DNA of 25,229 bases from JBCCMQ01 sp039179985 (GTDB lineage: Bacteria; Pseudomonadota; Alphaproteobacteria; Rhodobacterales; Rhodobacteraceae). The position numbers and the translations under genes are program-made. Below the pieces are notes generated by a model. The model ran no database searches, was not told the DNA's origin, and saw nothing but the letters and a program-made list of their open reading frames with translations. Positions 6,086 through 14,295 of the stretch are shown here, one piece after another. The stretch covers positions 1 through 25,229 of the forward strand of contig JBCDED010000060.1 in assembly GCA_039179985.1 (NCBI GenBank), written 5' to 3'. Position 1 is the stretch's first letter, and the number at the start of each line of letters is the position of its first letter.

Positions 6086-7564
6086 CTAGACCGACATGCA
6101 GATGTACTTGAGTTCGAGATACTCGTCGATCCCGTGGTGGCTGCCCTCGCGCCCCAGTCCCGACTGTTTGATCCCGCCAAAGGGCGCGACCTCGGTCGAA
6201 ATGATTCCGGTGTTCACGCCGACCATTCCGTATTCCAGCTCTTCTGCAACCCGGTACACACGCGAAAGATCCTTAGCGTAGAAATAAGCCGCAAGGCCAA
6301 AGATGGTGTCGTTGGCCATGCCGATCACCTCATCCACGGTGTCGAAGCGAAAAAGCGGGGCGAGGGGTCCGAAGGTTTCCTCCCGCGCAACCTTCATCTC
6401 CTGCGTAACGCCGGTCATCACCGTGGGCTCGAAATGGGTGCCGCCGAGCTCGCTTCGCCGCCCGCCCACCATGACCCGCGCGCCTCTAGCTTCGGCGTCG
6501 GCCAAATGATCCTCGACTTTGGCGACCGCGGCGTCGTTGATCAGCGGACCAATCGCCACGCTCTCGTCAAAACCGTCACCGACTGTCAGCGTCTTGGCCG
6601 CTTCGGTCAACTTTTCAGCAAAGGCATCGTAGACCCCGCTTTGCACGTAGATTCGATTGGCGCACACGCATGTCTGGCCCGCGTTGCGGTACTTTGAGAT
6701 CATGGCGCCTTCGACGGCCGCGTCGATGTCGGCATCATCGAACACGATGAACGGCGCGTTGCCGCCCAGTTCCATTGAACATTTCTGCACCTGATCCGCC
6801 GCCTGACGTAGCAGGATACGGCCCGTCTCGGTGGATCCGGTAAAAGTGATTTTCCGGATTGCCGGGTTTTCGGTGAACTCCTTCCCAATAGCAGGGGCGT
6901 CGAGCGAGGGCAGGATCGAAAAGATGCCCTTGGGCAGCCCCGCACGATCCGCAAGCACGCCAAGCGCGAGCGCCGAAAGTGGTGTGTCCTCGGCAGGTTT
7001 TGAGATGAATGCGCAGCCTGCGGCCAGCGCCGGGCCCGCCTTCCGCGTGATCATGGCATTGGGGAAATTCCAAGGCGTGATCGACGCGACGACGCCAACT
7101 GGCTGCTTGATAACGGTGAGGCGCTTGTCGGGCTGGTGTCCCGGCACGGTCTCGCCGTAGATCCGCTTGGCCTCTTCTGCGAAGAACTCGACAAAGGAGG
7201 CGCCGTAAAGGATCTCTCCCTTTGCCTCGGCCAGCGGCTTACCCATTTCGGCGGTCAGAATACGGCCCAGGTCGTCGGCATGTACGACCATCAGATCGTG
7301 CCATTTGCGCAGGATGTTGGACCGGTCCTTCGCGGTTCGCGCCGCCCAGTCTTTTTGCGCGGGCACGGCTGCGGCAATGGCACGAGCCACCTCGGCGCGT
7401 GTCAGATCGGGCACTTCGGCGATCACATCGCCGCGTGCGGGGTTTATGACGGGAAAGCGGGCGCTGTTATCAGCCGCCGCCCAGTCCCCGGCCAGATATG
7501 CATCGGTGGCCAGAAGGTCGGGATCGTCGAGCATGGCCCGAAGGTCGGTGGGAGAATCGAGCAT
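6086..7564 (-). CDS. gabD: NAD(P)-dependent succinate-semialdehyde dehydrogenase
   Basis: A 492-residue class I aldehyde dehydrogenase oxidising succinate semialdehyde to succinate, the last step of GABA and related catabolism. I chose the ATG at 7564 because AGAGG precedes it by 8 nt. Visible motifs are TPWNFPNAM (cofactor and substrate pocket), FTGSTETG (NAD-binding turn), MELGGNAP with general base Glu265, and NAGQTCVCANR with nucleophile Cys299 followed by Cys301. The Cys-x-Cys pair is typical of GabD enzymes, where it can form a redox-sensitive disulphide. Length and motif order are normal. The gene is divergent from the alpha/beta hydrolase gene, with 67 bp between the starts, and is followed by the CRP-type regulator on the same strand. 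Related semialdehyde dehydrogenases (for example glutarate semialdehyde) cannot be excluded from sequence alone. Confidence 0.88.
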   Translation of the reverse strand: MLDSPTDLRAMLDDPDLLATDAYLAGDWAAADNSARFPVINPARGDVIAEVPDLTRAEVARAIAAAVPAQKDWAARTAKDRSNILRKWHDLMVVHADDLGRILTAEMGKPLAEAKGEILYGASFVEFFAEEAKRIYGETVPGHQPDKRLTVIKQPVGVVASITPWNFPNAMITRKAGPALAAGCAFISKPAEDTPLSALALGVLADRAGLPKGIFSILPSLDAPAIGKEFTENPAIRKITFTGSTETGRILLRQAADQVQKCSMELGGNAPFIVFDDADIDAAVEGAMISKYRNAGQTCVCANRIYVQSGVYDAFAEKLTEAAKTLTVGDGFDESVAIGPLINDAAVAKVEDHLADAEARGARVMVGGRRSELGGTHFEPTVMTGVTQEMKVAREETFGPLAPLFRFDTVDEVIGMANDTIFGLAAYFYAKDLSRVYRVAEELEYGMVGVNTGIISTEVAPFGGIKQSGLGREGSHHGIDEYLELKYICMSV

Positions 7565-7631
7565 GGCAGGAACCTCTGGCTTGGGATAAGAGCACTCCAG
7601 CCGTACCCAGACCACCGGATCTACACAACCC

Positions 7632-8426
7632 ATGTCGCTCGATCTCGACTATGCCAACCGGGATTTCATCCCTGACGCCGAAAGCTATCCGCCCGCCTGG
7701 GCTGAGGCCGCGTCAGAGTTTCGCGAGGTCGAACATGCGATCGGGCGGGCTCGATTGAACCTTTCCTATGGCGCACATGAGCGGCATGTGTTCGATCTGT
7801 TTCTGCCGGCTGGCCGACCGGCCGGGCTCTTTGTTTTTGTGCACGGCGGCTATTGGCGGCTCTTTGATTGCAAGGCCTGGTCCCATTTCGCCGCCGGTGT
7901 GCAGGCCCGCTCCTGGGCCGTGGCGATGCCGTCTTACCGCCTGGCCCCGGAGGTCCGGATCAGCGATATCACGCGCGATGTTGCAGAGGCCGTCTCCGCC
8001 GCTGCGGCCAGGGTGCAGGGGCCCATTGTGCTGGCAGGGCACTCGGCAGGCGGACACCTGGTGGCACGAATGCTTAACGCCGATGTTGACCTGCCGGGCG
8101 AGGTTGCAGAGCGGATCATCCGTGTGGTGCCAATTTCGCCGGTCTCGGACCTGCGCCCTTTGATGGGCACGGCCATGAACGCCGATTTCCGGTTAACCGA
8201 AGAGGCCGCCACCGCAGAAAGTCCCGCGCACTTGCCACAGGCCCGCCGGGCGGAAGTGACTGTTTGGGTCGGGGCAGAGGAACGGCCCGCTTTCCTTGAT
8301 CAGGCGCGGTGGCAGGCCGAGAACTGGCGCGTCACCCTGCGCCATGCGCCGGGCCGGCACCACTTCGACATTCTGGATCTCTTGCAGGAACCGGGCAGCG
8401 CCCTGACGCGGGCCTGTGTCGGTTAG
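7632..8426 (+). CDS. Alpha/beta hydrolase, arylformamidase (KynB/AFMID)-like
   Basis: A 264-residue cytoplasmic hydrolase with the HGGYW oxyanion-hole motif at 71-75, the nucleophile elbow GHSAGG with Ser138, and a C-terminal His (HHFDIL, 243-248). HGGxW plus GHSAGG is the signature of the arylformamidase/esterase-lipase group, which includes enzymes hydrolysing N-formylkynurenine. The expected acid position lies in the segment GAEERPAF (214-221), which has Glu but no Asp at the likely site, so the triad may be Ser-Glu-His. No other tryptophan-catabolic gene is in the window, so the true substrate may be another ester or amide. The start is the ATG at 7632; its ribosome binding site is weak. 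The stop overlaps the stop of the convergent peptidase gene by three bases. Confidence 0.8.
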   Translation: MSLDLDYANRDFIPDAESYPPAWAEAASEFREVEHAIGRARLNLSYGAHERHVFDLFLPAGRPAGLFVFVHGGYWRLFDCKAWSHFAAGVQARSWAVAMPSYRLAPEVRISDITRDVAEAVSAAAARVQGPIVLAGHSAGGHLVARMLNADVDLPGEVAERIIRVVPISPVSDLRPLMGTAMNADFRLTEEAATAESPAHLPQARRAEVTVWVGAEERPAFLDQARWQAENWRVTLRHAPGRHHFDILDLLQEPGSALTRACVG

Positions 8427-9412
8427 CCGTAGGTGTCGCGCCAGGTGGTCAACGTGTCCCCGGGTGCGGCTTCAGCTTCGTAGACGCCCCGGGCGACGGC
8501 GCGCGCCACGCAGACGGCCGCCGCATGGCAGAGGCGGACAAGGTCGTAGTCCGGCGAACGCATTTCGCGCGCACCTGTCGCAGCGGTAAAGATCAAATCC
8601 CCGTCAAGCGGCGTGTGCGCCGGAACAATGGCACGTGCGATCCCGTCATGGGCCGCGATGGCAAGGCGCTGCGCTTGCGCGGGCGTCAGGCGCGCATCCG
8701 TCGCGACGATTCCGAGCGTGGTGTTCTGGATGCCATTGCCCTTGGGCGTGGCCTCTTCCTCCGGCGCGAAATTGGCCGCCGCGCCGCGCCCGCCGAACTC
8801 TGCGCCGAACTCGAACGGCGCCGCCCAGAACCGGCCGTCAGCGTCCGAAATCACCGAGCCGTGCGGGTTGACCGCCACGAGCGCGCCCACGGTAAGGCCG
8901 TTGCCAAGAACAAGCGAACTTGAGCCGATCCCGCCTTTCAGGTCGCGCGCCGACAGGCCGTAGCCCGCGCCCGCGCTGCCAAGCGTGATGTCGCCCGACC
9001 GGGCGGCATATGCGGCGCGTCCGAGGGCAGGGTAAGGATTGACCTCCCAGGACTTGTCACCACCGTTCGCCAGGTCGAATAGGATCGCGCCGGGGACAAT
9101 CGGCACTTTTGCTGCGCGCGTCGGAAAGCCGCGCCCGTCGGCACGCAGGGCGTCGGTGACGCCGCTGGCGGCATCGAGACCATAGACAGATCCGCCGGAC
9201 AGGACGAGCGAATCCACATGCTCCACGGTCTTGTCGGGGTCCAGCAGGTCCGTTTCCCGCGTACCCGGCGCGCCGCCCATCACGTGAACGGCGGCAGTGA
9301 ACGGCGCATCACCAACCAAAGCCGTCACACCGGACCTGACGGCAACGTCATGGGCTTGCCCAACGGTTAGGCCGGTGACATCGGTGATCAGGTTGCGCTT
9401 CCCGGGGTGCAT
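8423..9412 (-). CDS. P1 family (S58, DmpA/NylC-type) peptidase
   Basis: A 329-residue N-terminal-nucleophile hydrolase. The family matures by self-cleavage before a Ser or Thr. Here the motif is IQNTTLGIVATDA, so cleavage is predicted between Asn230 and Thr231, giving a larger alpha chain and a smaller beta chain. Other family stretches are the N-terminal NLITDVTGLTVGQAHD, LSGGSVYGLDAASGV (71-85), and ATGAREMRSPDYD near the end. Members act as L-aminopeptidase/D-amino-acid esterase-amidases, or hydrolyse beta-peptides or nylon oligomers; the substrate here cannot be read off. The start at 9412 has GAGG 7 nt upstream. It is divergent from the DUF1523 gene and convergent with the HGGYW hydrolase. 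Confidence 0.9.
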   Translation of the reverse strand: MHPGKRNLITDVTGLTVGQAHDVAVRSGVTALVGDAPFTAAVHVMGGAPGTRETDLLDPDKTVEHVDSLVLSGGSVYGLDAASGVTDALRADGRGFPTRAAKVPIVPGAILFDLANGGDKSWEVNPYPALGRAAYAARSGDITLGSAGAGYGLSARDLKGGIGSSSLVLGNGLTVGALVAVNPHGSVISDADGRFWAAPFEFGAEFGGRGAAANFAPEEEATPKGNGIQNTTLGIVATDARLTPAQAQRLAIAAHDGIARAIVPAHTPLDGDLIFTAATGAREMRSPDYDLVRLCHAAAVCVARAVARGVYEAEAAPGDTLTTWRDTYG

Positions 9413-9539
9413 TGGCGGCCTCGTTCCCTAGCCTGACCGGGATAGGCTGTTTTTTGGGGGGCCTCAACGGCAAGATGGTAGCCAGAGACGCTGTCGTGCG
9501 CCTAAAAGGAACCGTGACCGCCAGCGGAGGATCGGACCA

Positions 9540-10091
9540 GTGTGGGTATATGTGAAATGGACGTTCAGGATTTTGGTCTTGGCCTTCATCGTGGCCTTCC
9601 TGCACTACACGCTACCTCACCACAGCATTGTCCGGATCGTCGGGACTGAGAACAAGCGGGTGAACGTTGGCTGGAACATTATCTTTTATGATGGCCGGAT
9701 GCGCAATGCGCAGGGCGATCTGGTTGGAACCGACATCTGGTTCATCAACACCGTAAGGCCAAACGGGAAATCACTGGTCTTTCGGAACGAAGATACCAAC
9801 TGGTGGCCGCCTTACCTGAAATTTAATTCGGCCGATTTGCAAACAGAGGCCACCGATCTTGTTTCGACCGCCGATAGTCCCCGCTGGGTTGCGGTGACCT
9901 ATTATGGATGGCGCTCGAACCTTATGTCGATCTACCCCAACGCGGTCCGGCTGCGCGAGGTGGATAGCCCGGACCAGCGGATCATCCCCTGGTTCAATAT
10001 CGTCTTCATCATTGTCCTGATCGCGCTTGCGCGCGCCATTCAGGTGCGCGTGCGGCGCTGGTGGAACCGGCGGTTCGGATCAGAGGCCTGA
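9540..10091 (+). CDS. DUF1523 family membrane protein
   Basis: A 183-residue protein of unknown function. The start is GTG at 9540, supported by GGAGGA 8 nt upstream. It has an N-terminal membrane segment (about residues 6-24, WTFRILVLAFIVAFLHYTL), a soluble middle (about 30-145) rich in aromatic residues (NTNWWPPY-like and YYGWRS stretches), a second membrane segment (WFNIVFIIVLIALARAI) and a basic C-terminal tail. The topology suggests a periplasmic domain held by two helices. Such proteins are found mainly in Rhodobacterales and their relatives, which supports the proposed host group. No function can be inferred from the neighbours: the peptidase is divergent and ALDH16 is convergent, 5 bp away. 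Confidence 0.85.
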   Translation: MWVYVKWTFRILVLAFIVAFLHYTLPHHSIVRIVGTENKRVNVGWNIIFYDGRMRNAQGDLVGTDIWFINTVRPNGKSLVFRNEDTNWWPPYLKFNSADLQTEATDLVSTADSPRWVAVTYYGWRSNLMSIYPNAVRLREVDSPDQRIIPWFNIVFIIVLIALARAIQVRVRRWWNRRFGSEA

Positions 10092-10096
10092 AGCCC

Positions 10097-12457
10097 CTAG
10101 CCTTCGCCGTAGGGCACCCAGATGTTCTTGACCTCGGTCGCGGCCTCCAGAAAGGCGCGGCCTTCCCCGTCCGGGCTCTGCCAGTCACGACCGTGTCCGT
10201 TGTTGACCCATGTGCGCTTGAGGTTCAGGGCGCTTTCCCGCTCGATGGTGGCTGAGAGATCCGATGAGGAAAAACTCCAGACTGCATCAAGGTCCATGTG
10301 TCCGGCCATGGGTGCGGCCAGTTCTGAGTGGCTGCCGGTCAGGATGTTCACGACCCCGGCGGGCACATCCGAGGTTTCCAGGACCTGAACGAAATCCGTC
10401 GCCGACAGTGGGAAAGGCTCCGAGGCGACCAGAACGCAGGCGTTCCCCATGGCCATGGCCGGGGCCATGGCGGAGACCAGCCCCAGAAGCGGCGCGTCGT
10501 CCGGGCAGAAAGCGCCGATGGTCCCAACGGGTTCTTTCATAGCCAGGGCAACGCCACGCATCGGCACGCCGTGTACCTGCCCGTCGAACTTGTCTGCCCA
10601 GGCGGCGTAGGTGAAAAGACGGCGGCCTGAGGCCTCGACCTCGGACATGGCCTTCGCGGCTGAAGCCCCCGTTTGCGCCCTCACACGGTCGGCGAACTCT
10701 CCCGCCCGGGCCAAGAGATTTTCGGCCATAAAGTAGAGAATCTGCGCCCTGAGGTGTCCGGTGGTGTTGCCCCATTTGCCGGCGGAACCGCGCGCAGCCT
10801 CCACGGCGTTGCGCAGGTCTTTGCGGTTCGCAAGGCTTGAATGACCGAGAAGCGCGCCTTTGGGGCCGTAAACGGACCGGGAATATCCACCGTCCGGGCG
10901 CGCCTGCTTCCCACCGATATAGAGCTTTGCAGTTCGGTCGATGGCGTCCAAGGGGCTGCCGTCGCCGTCAAAAGCCGCCAACGGCTTTCGAAGCTTGGCG
11001 GTGGTTTTGGGCCGGGTGTAGGCGTTCAGCCCTTCCCAGCCGCCTTCGCGTCCAAACCCGCTTTCTCGCAGCCCGCCGAAGCCTGCGGCGGCGTCAAACA
11101 GGTTCGTGGCGTTCACCCAGACCACGCCCGCGGCCATCTTCGGCGCGACGTCGAGCGCCAGGTTTATGTTCTCGGTCCAGAGCGTGGCGGCAAGTCCGAA
11201 ACGGGTATTGTTGGCCAGGGCCACCGCCTCGGCAGGGGTGCGGAATGTGGTGCCGACCAGCACGGGGCCGAAAATTTCCTCCTGCATCAGGCGCGCAGCG
11301 GGGCTGAGGCCGGTGATCAGTGTCGGCGGGTAGTAGCAGCCCCCGGCGGGCAGTGCGGTCGGCGGCTGATAAAGCGTGCCCTCAGCTGCGCCCGCTTCGA
11401 CCATCTCGGTCATGGACTTCAACTGCACCGGATCGACCACCGCGCCCACGTCGATGCACTTGTCCAGCGGGTCACCGATGCGAAGCTTGTCCATGCGCGC
11501 CCTCAGCCTGGCGTAAAACCGGTCAGCGATGCCTTCCTGCACGATCAGACGGCTGCCCGCGCAACAGACCTGCCCCTGATTGAACCAGATCGCGTCGACA
11601 AGGCCCTCTATGGCGCTGTCGACATCGGCGTCGTCGAAAACGATGTAAGGGGACTTTCCGCCAAGCTCGAGCGTCAGCGCCTTGCCCGATCCGGCGGTGG
11701 CGCGTCGGATGATGCGGCCAACCTCAGTCGAGCCGGTGAAGGCGATCTTGTCGATGCCCTCGTGCGCGGTGATCATCTCGCCCACGCGCCCGTCCCCGGT
11801 GACAATGTTGACAACGCCGGGCGGCACGCCGGCCTCACTGCAGATTTCGGCAAAAAGAAGCGCTGACAATGAGGTGTATTCGGCCGGCTTCAGCACCACA
11901 GTGTTGCCCATGGCCAGCGCCGGCGCGACTTTCCAGGCAAGCATTAGAAGCGGGAAGTTCCATGGAATGATCTGGCCGCAGACGCCAAGGCGCGCGCGGT
12001 GCGGCAGTTCGCTTTCCATGAGCTGCGCCATCCCTGCGTGGTGGTAGAAGTGGCGCTGGCAGAGCGGGACGTCGATATCGCGGCTTTCGCGGATCGGCTT
12101 GCCGTTGTCGAGCGTCTCGAGCACAGCAAAAAGGCGCGATTGCTTTTGCAGGATGCGCGCGAGGGCATAGAGCACGCGCGCCCTGGCGTGGCCCCCGGCG
12201 GCGACCCAGGGGCCTTGCGCCTTGCGCGCCGCAACCACGGCGGCGTCCACGTCTTTCGCGGTCGCCTGGCTGATGCGTGCGAGCCTGTCGCCATTGGCGG
12301 GGTTCCTCGTTTCAAAGCCCTTGGCGGGTTTGGTGAAGGCGCCACCGATGAAATGGCCGAACTTGCGGCCATGGCCGTCGAGCCAGGCCATGGCCTCTTT
12401 GCTGCTTTCGGGGGCCGGACCGTAGTCCATGGTCTCGAAGATTTCCTTGACGGTCAT
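10097..12457 (-). CDS. ALDH16-like two-domain aldehyde dehydrogenase
   Basis: A 786-residue protein made of two aldehyde dehydrogenase regions. The first (about 30-485) is complete: PWNFPLLML, FTGSTEVG, LELGGKSP with Glu264, and NQGQVCCAGSR with nucleophile Cys298. The second (about 510-786) begins KLYIGGKQARPDGG and keeps the NAD-fold-like part (FCPDDAPLLGLVSAMAPAMA aligning with the PWNFP segment). It has lost the catalytic Cys and Glu motifs and ends early. A catalytic first domain plus a non-catalytic second domain defines bacterial ALDH16 proteins. Its gene follows deoC by 3 bp, so the likely job is oxidation of the acetaldehyde released by deoxyribose-phosphate aldolase. Other aldehydes remain possible. 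The start at 12457 is the only ATG consistent with coupling to deoC. Confidence 0.88.
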   Translation of the reverse strand: MTVKEIFETMDYGPAPESSKEAMAWLDGHGRKFGHFIGGAFTKPAKGFETRNPANGDRLARISQATAKDVDAAVVAARKAQGPWVAAGGHARARVLYALARILQKQSRLFAVLETLDNGKPIRESRDIDVPLCQRHFYHHAGMAQLMESELPHRARLGVCGQIIPWNFPLLMLAWKVAPALAMGNTVVLKPAEYTSLSALLFAEICSEAGVPPGVVNIVTGDGRVGEMITAHEGIDKIAFTGSTEVGRIIRRATAGSGKALTLELGGKSPYIVFDDADVDSAIEGLVDAIWFNQGQVCCAGSRLIVQEGIADRFYARLRARMDKLRIGDPLDKCIDVGAVVDPVQLKSMTEMVEAGAAEGTLYQPPTALPAGGCYYPPTLITGLSPAARLMQEEIFGPVLVGTTFRTPAEAVALANNTRFGLAATLWTENINLALDVAPKMAAGVVWVNATNLFDAAAGFGGLRESGFGREGGWEGLNAYTRPKTTAKLRKPLAAFDGDGSPLDAIDRTAKLYIGGKQARPDGGYSRSVYGPKGALLGHSSLANRKDLRNAVEAARGSAGKWGNTTGHLRAQILYFMAENLLARAGEFADRVRAQTGASAAKAMSEVEASGRRLFTYAAWADKFDGQVHGVPMRGVALAMKEPVGTIGAFCPDDAPLLGLVSAMAPAMAMGNACVLVASEPFPLSATDFVQVLETSDVPAGVVNILTGSHSELAAPMAGHMDLDAVWSFSSSDLSATIERESALNLKRTWVNNGHGRDWQSPDGEGRAFLEAATEVKNIWVPYGEG

Positions 12458-12460
12458 GGT

Positions 12461-13462
12461 CTATCCCATCGCGTGGCGGTTGGCGGCCGAGTAGTGCCCG
12501 GTGACATGGTGTTCAAGTTGCCGCTCGATATCGCCCAGAAGCGAAGAGGCGCCAAAGCGGAAAAGGTCAGGCTCCAGCCAGCGGTCGCCCAGCTCTTCCT
12601 TGATCAGCGCAAGGTAGGTCAGCGCGTCCTTGGCTTTCGAGATGCCGCCAGCCGGCTTGTAGCCAACGTGCGTGCCCGTCCGGTCATAGAAGTCGCGGAT
12701 CGCGCGGATCATCACCAGGCTGACGGGTAGCGTCGCGTTCACGCTTTCCTTGCCCGTGGAGGTCTTGATGAAATCAGCGCCCGCCATCATGCAGACTAGG
12801 CTGGCCCGGCCCACATTGCGAAGGCTGCCCAGCTCGCCCGTGGCGAGGATCGCTTTGACATGGGCCTCGCCGCACGCCTCGCGAAAGGCGCGCATTTCGT
12901 CGTAGAGCGCCTGCCAGTTGCCGGTCAGCGCGTGCCTGCGCGAGATGACGATGTCGATCTCTTCGGCCCCGTCTTCGACGCTCTCGCCGATCTCGGCAAT
13001 ACGCAGAGGCAGGGGCGAAAGACCCGCTGGAAATCCGGTGGAAACTGCTGCGACAGGAATGCCCGAGCCCTTCAGCGCCGCAACTGCGGTGGCAACCATC
13101 TCATGGTAGACACAGACGGCGCCCGTGGTGATGCCATCCACTCCGAGAGCCGCGAGAATATCGTGGCGCACGGGGTTGCGCGCCTTGGCGCAAAGCCGCC
13201 TGACCCTGCCTTCGGTGTCGTCGCCAGACAGGGTGGTCAGGTCGATCAGGGTGATCGCCTTCAAAAGCCAGGCCGCCTGATAGTCCTTCTTGACCGACCG
13301 CCGACCGGGCAGCGAGGCGGCGCGCCGTTCGATCGCTGACGTATTGGCCTGGACCGAGGCCACCCAATCGAGATCTAGGTCCATCCCAGGGTTCCGGGTT
13401 TCGTGCACCTGGGGCAATTGCGATGTGGGTGGGCTGGCGGTTTTCGTGGCGGACTGGGTCAC
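12461..13462 (-). CDS. deoC: Deoxyribose-phosphate aldolase
   Basis: A 333-residue class I aldolase that cleaves 2-deoxyribose 5-phosphate to acetaldehyde and glyceraldehyde 3-phosphate in deoxynucleoside catabolism. The catalytic set is visible: Schiff-base Lys233 in DFIKTSTGKESVN, Lys269 in GYKPAGGISKAKDA, and proton-relay Asp74 in LIDLTTL. Family stretches VKAILATGEL and PAGLSPLPLR-like loops are present. The N-terminus is about 30 residues longer than needed. The GTG at 13462 has GGAAAGGA about 9 nt upstream, while an internal ATG at residue 27 lacks an obvious ribosome binding site. It is divergent from rpe (149-bp gap) and forms an operon with the ALDH16-like gene. No deoxynucleoside transporter or phosphorylase lies in the window. 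Confidence 0.95.
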   Translation of the reverse strand: MTQSATKTASPPTSQLPQVHETRNPGMDLDLDWVASVQANTSAIERRAASLPGRRSVKKDYQAAWLLKAITLIDLTTLSGDDTEGRVRRLCAKARNPVRHDILAALGVDGITTGAVCVYHEMVATAVAALKGSGIPVAAVSTGFPAGLSPLPLRIAEIGESVEDGAEEIDIVISRRHALTGNWQALYDEMRAFREACGEAHVKAILATGELGSLRNVGRASLVCMMAGADFIKTSTGKESVNATLPVSLVMIRAIRDFYDRTGTHVGYKPAGGISKAKDALTYLALIKEELGDRWLEPDLFRFGASSLLGDIERQLEHHVTGHYSAANRHAMG

Positions 13463-13540
13463 GGGGCGCGGTCCTTTCCGAGGTGTTCCCAGTCAATCGC
13501 ATGGGCGCGCGCGGCGCGCAAGCAGGCGGCGGACGAGCTG

Positions 13541-13551
13541 TGACGACGTCA
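13541..13551. promoter_or_regulatory. Small palindrome in the rpe-deoC divergent region
   Basis: TGACG-A-CGTCA is an odd-length perfect palindrome roughly midway between the divergent starts of deoC (13462) and rpe (13612). It resembles a half-turn operator of a dimeric regulator such as the GntR or bZIP-like class, but is short enough to occur by chance in GC-rich DNA. Confidence 0.2.
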
Positions 13552-13611
13552 GCGGCTTTTCATTCAAAGGACACGGCGGTAGACCGAGCCATCACAACAC
13601 CGGATATCGCC

Positions 13612-14295
13612 ATGGCCTTTGACCGCTCACTTAGGATCGCCCCGTCCATTCTTTCGGCGGATTTCGCCAATTTCGGGCAAGAGTGTCAGGCCATCGAGGC
13701 GCAGGGCGCTGAGTGGGTGCATGTGGACGTGATGGATGGGCATTTCGTCCCGAACATCACCTTCGGTCCCGCGATGTGTGCTGCCCTGCGTCCGCACATT
13801 AAGACGGTGATGGACGTCCACCTGATGATCTCACCCGTCGACCCCTATATCGAGGCCTTTGCCGACGCGGGTGCCGACTACCTGACCGCCCATGTGGAGG
13901 CGGGCCCGCACCTGCACCGCACGTTACAGGCGATCAAGGGCGCCGGTGTGAAGGCCGGTGTCGCGATCAACCCGGCGACGCCTGCAGAGGCGCTCGACTA
14001 TGTGCTCGACACAGTGGACCTAGTCTGCGTTATGGGGGTCAATCCGGGCTTTGGCGGCCAGACCTTCGTTGGCAGCCAGCTGGAGAAGATCCGCACCATC
14101 CGGGCGATGATTGGTGACCGCCCGGTTCACATCGAACTCGATGGCGGCGTGTCCCTGAAAACTGCCGCAGCCATCCACGCCGCCGGCGCGAATATCCTCA
14201 TTGCGGGCTCGGCGATCTTCAAGGGCGGATCGATCTCCGCCCCAGAAGCCTACGGTGCCAATATCCGCGCGTTGCTCGACGCCGCTCAGTCGTAA
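13612..14295 (+). CDS. rpe: Ribulose-phosphate 3-epimerase
   Basis: A 227-residue TIM-barrel enzyme interconverting ribulose 5-phosphate and xylulose 5-phosphate in the pentose phosphate and Calvin pathways. I set the start at the ATG at 13612, so the protein begins MAFDRSLRIAPSILSADFANFG as in the family; the frame is open further upstream but has no family similarity there. Metal and catalytic residues are visible: His37 and Asp39 in HVDVMDGHFVPN, His70 in MDVHLMI, and Asp177 in IELDGGV. The phosphate and loop motif MGVNPGFGGQTF is at 141-152. The ribosome binding site (GGA, 8 nt upstream) is weak. The end overlaps the end of convergent cydB by 10 bases. The neighbouring deoC also feeds glyceraldehyde 3-phosphate into pentose phosphate metabolism. 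Confidence 0.93.
   Translation: MAFDRSLRIAPSILSADFANFGQECQAIEAQGAEWVHVDVMDGHFVPNITFGPAMCAALRPHIKTVMDVHLMISPVDPYIEAFADAGADYLTAHVEAGPHLHRTLQAIKGAGVKAGVAINPATPAEALDYVLDTVDLVCVMGVNPGFGGQTFVGSQLEKIRTIRAMIGDRPVHIELDGGVSLKTAAAIHAAGANILIAGSAIFKGGSISAPEAYGANIRALLDAAQS

Noticed and set aside
9430..9455. AGCCT/AGGCT hairpin followed by TTTTTT in the region between the P1 peptidase and DUF1523 genes
   Set aside because: The stem is only 5 bp and both flanking genes start, not end, here. It may be a weak attenuator but cannot be supported.
10510..12457. The degenerate second half of the ALDH16-like protein as a sign of a frameshifted or broken tandem gene
   Set aside because: The frame is continuous and the loss of the catalytic motifs in the second domain is the normal state of the ALDH16 family.
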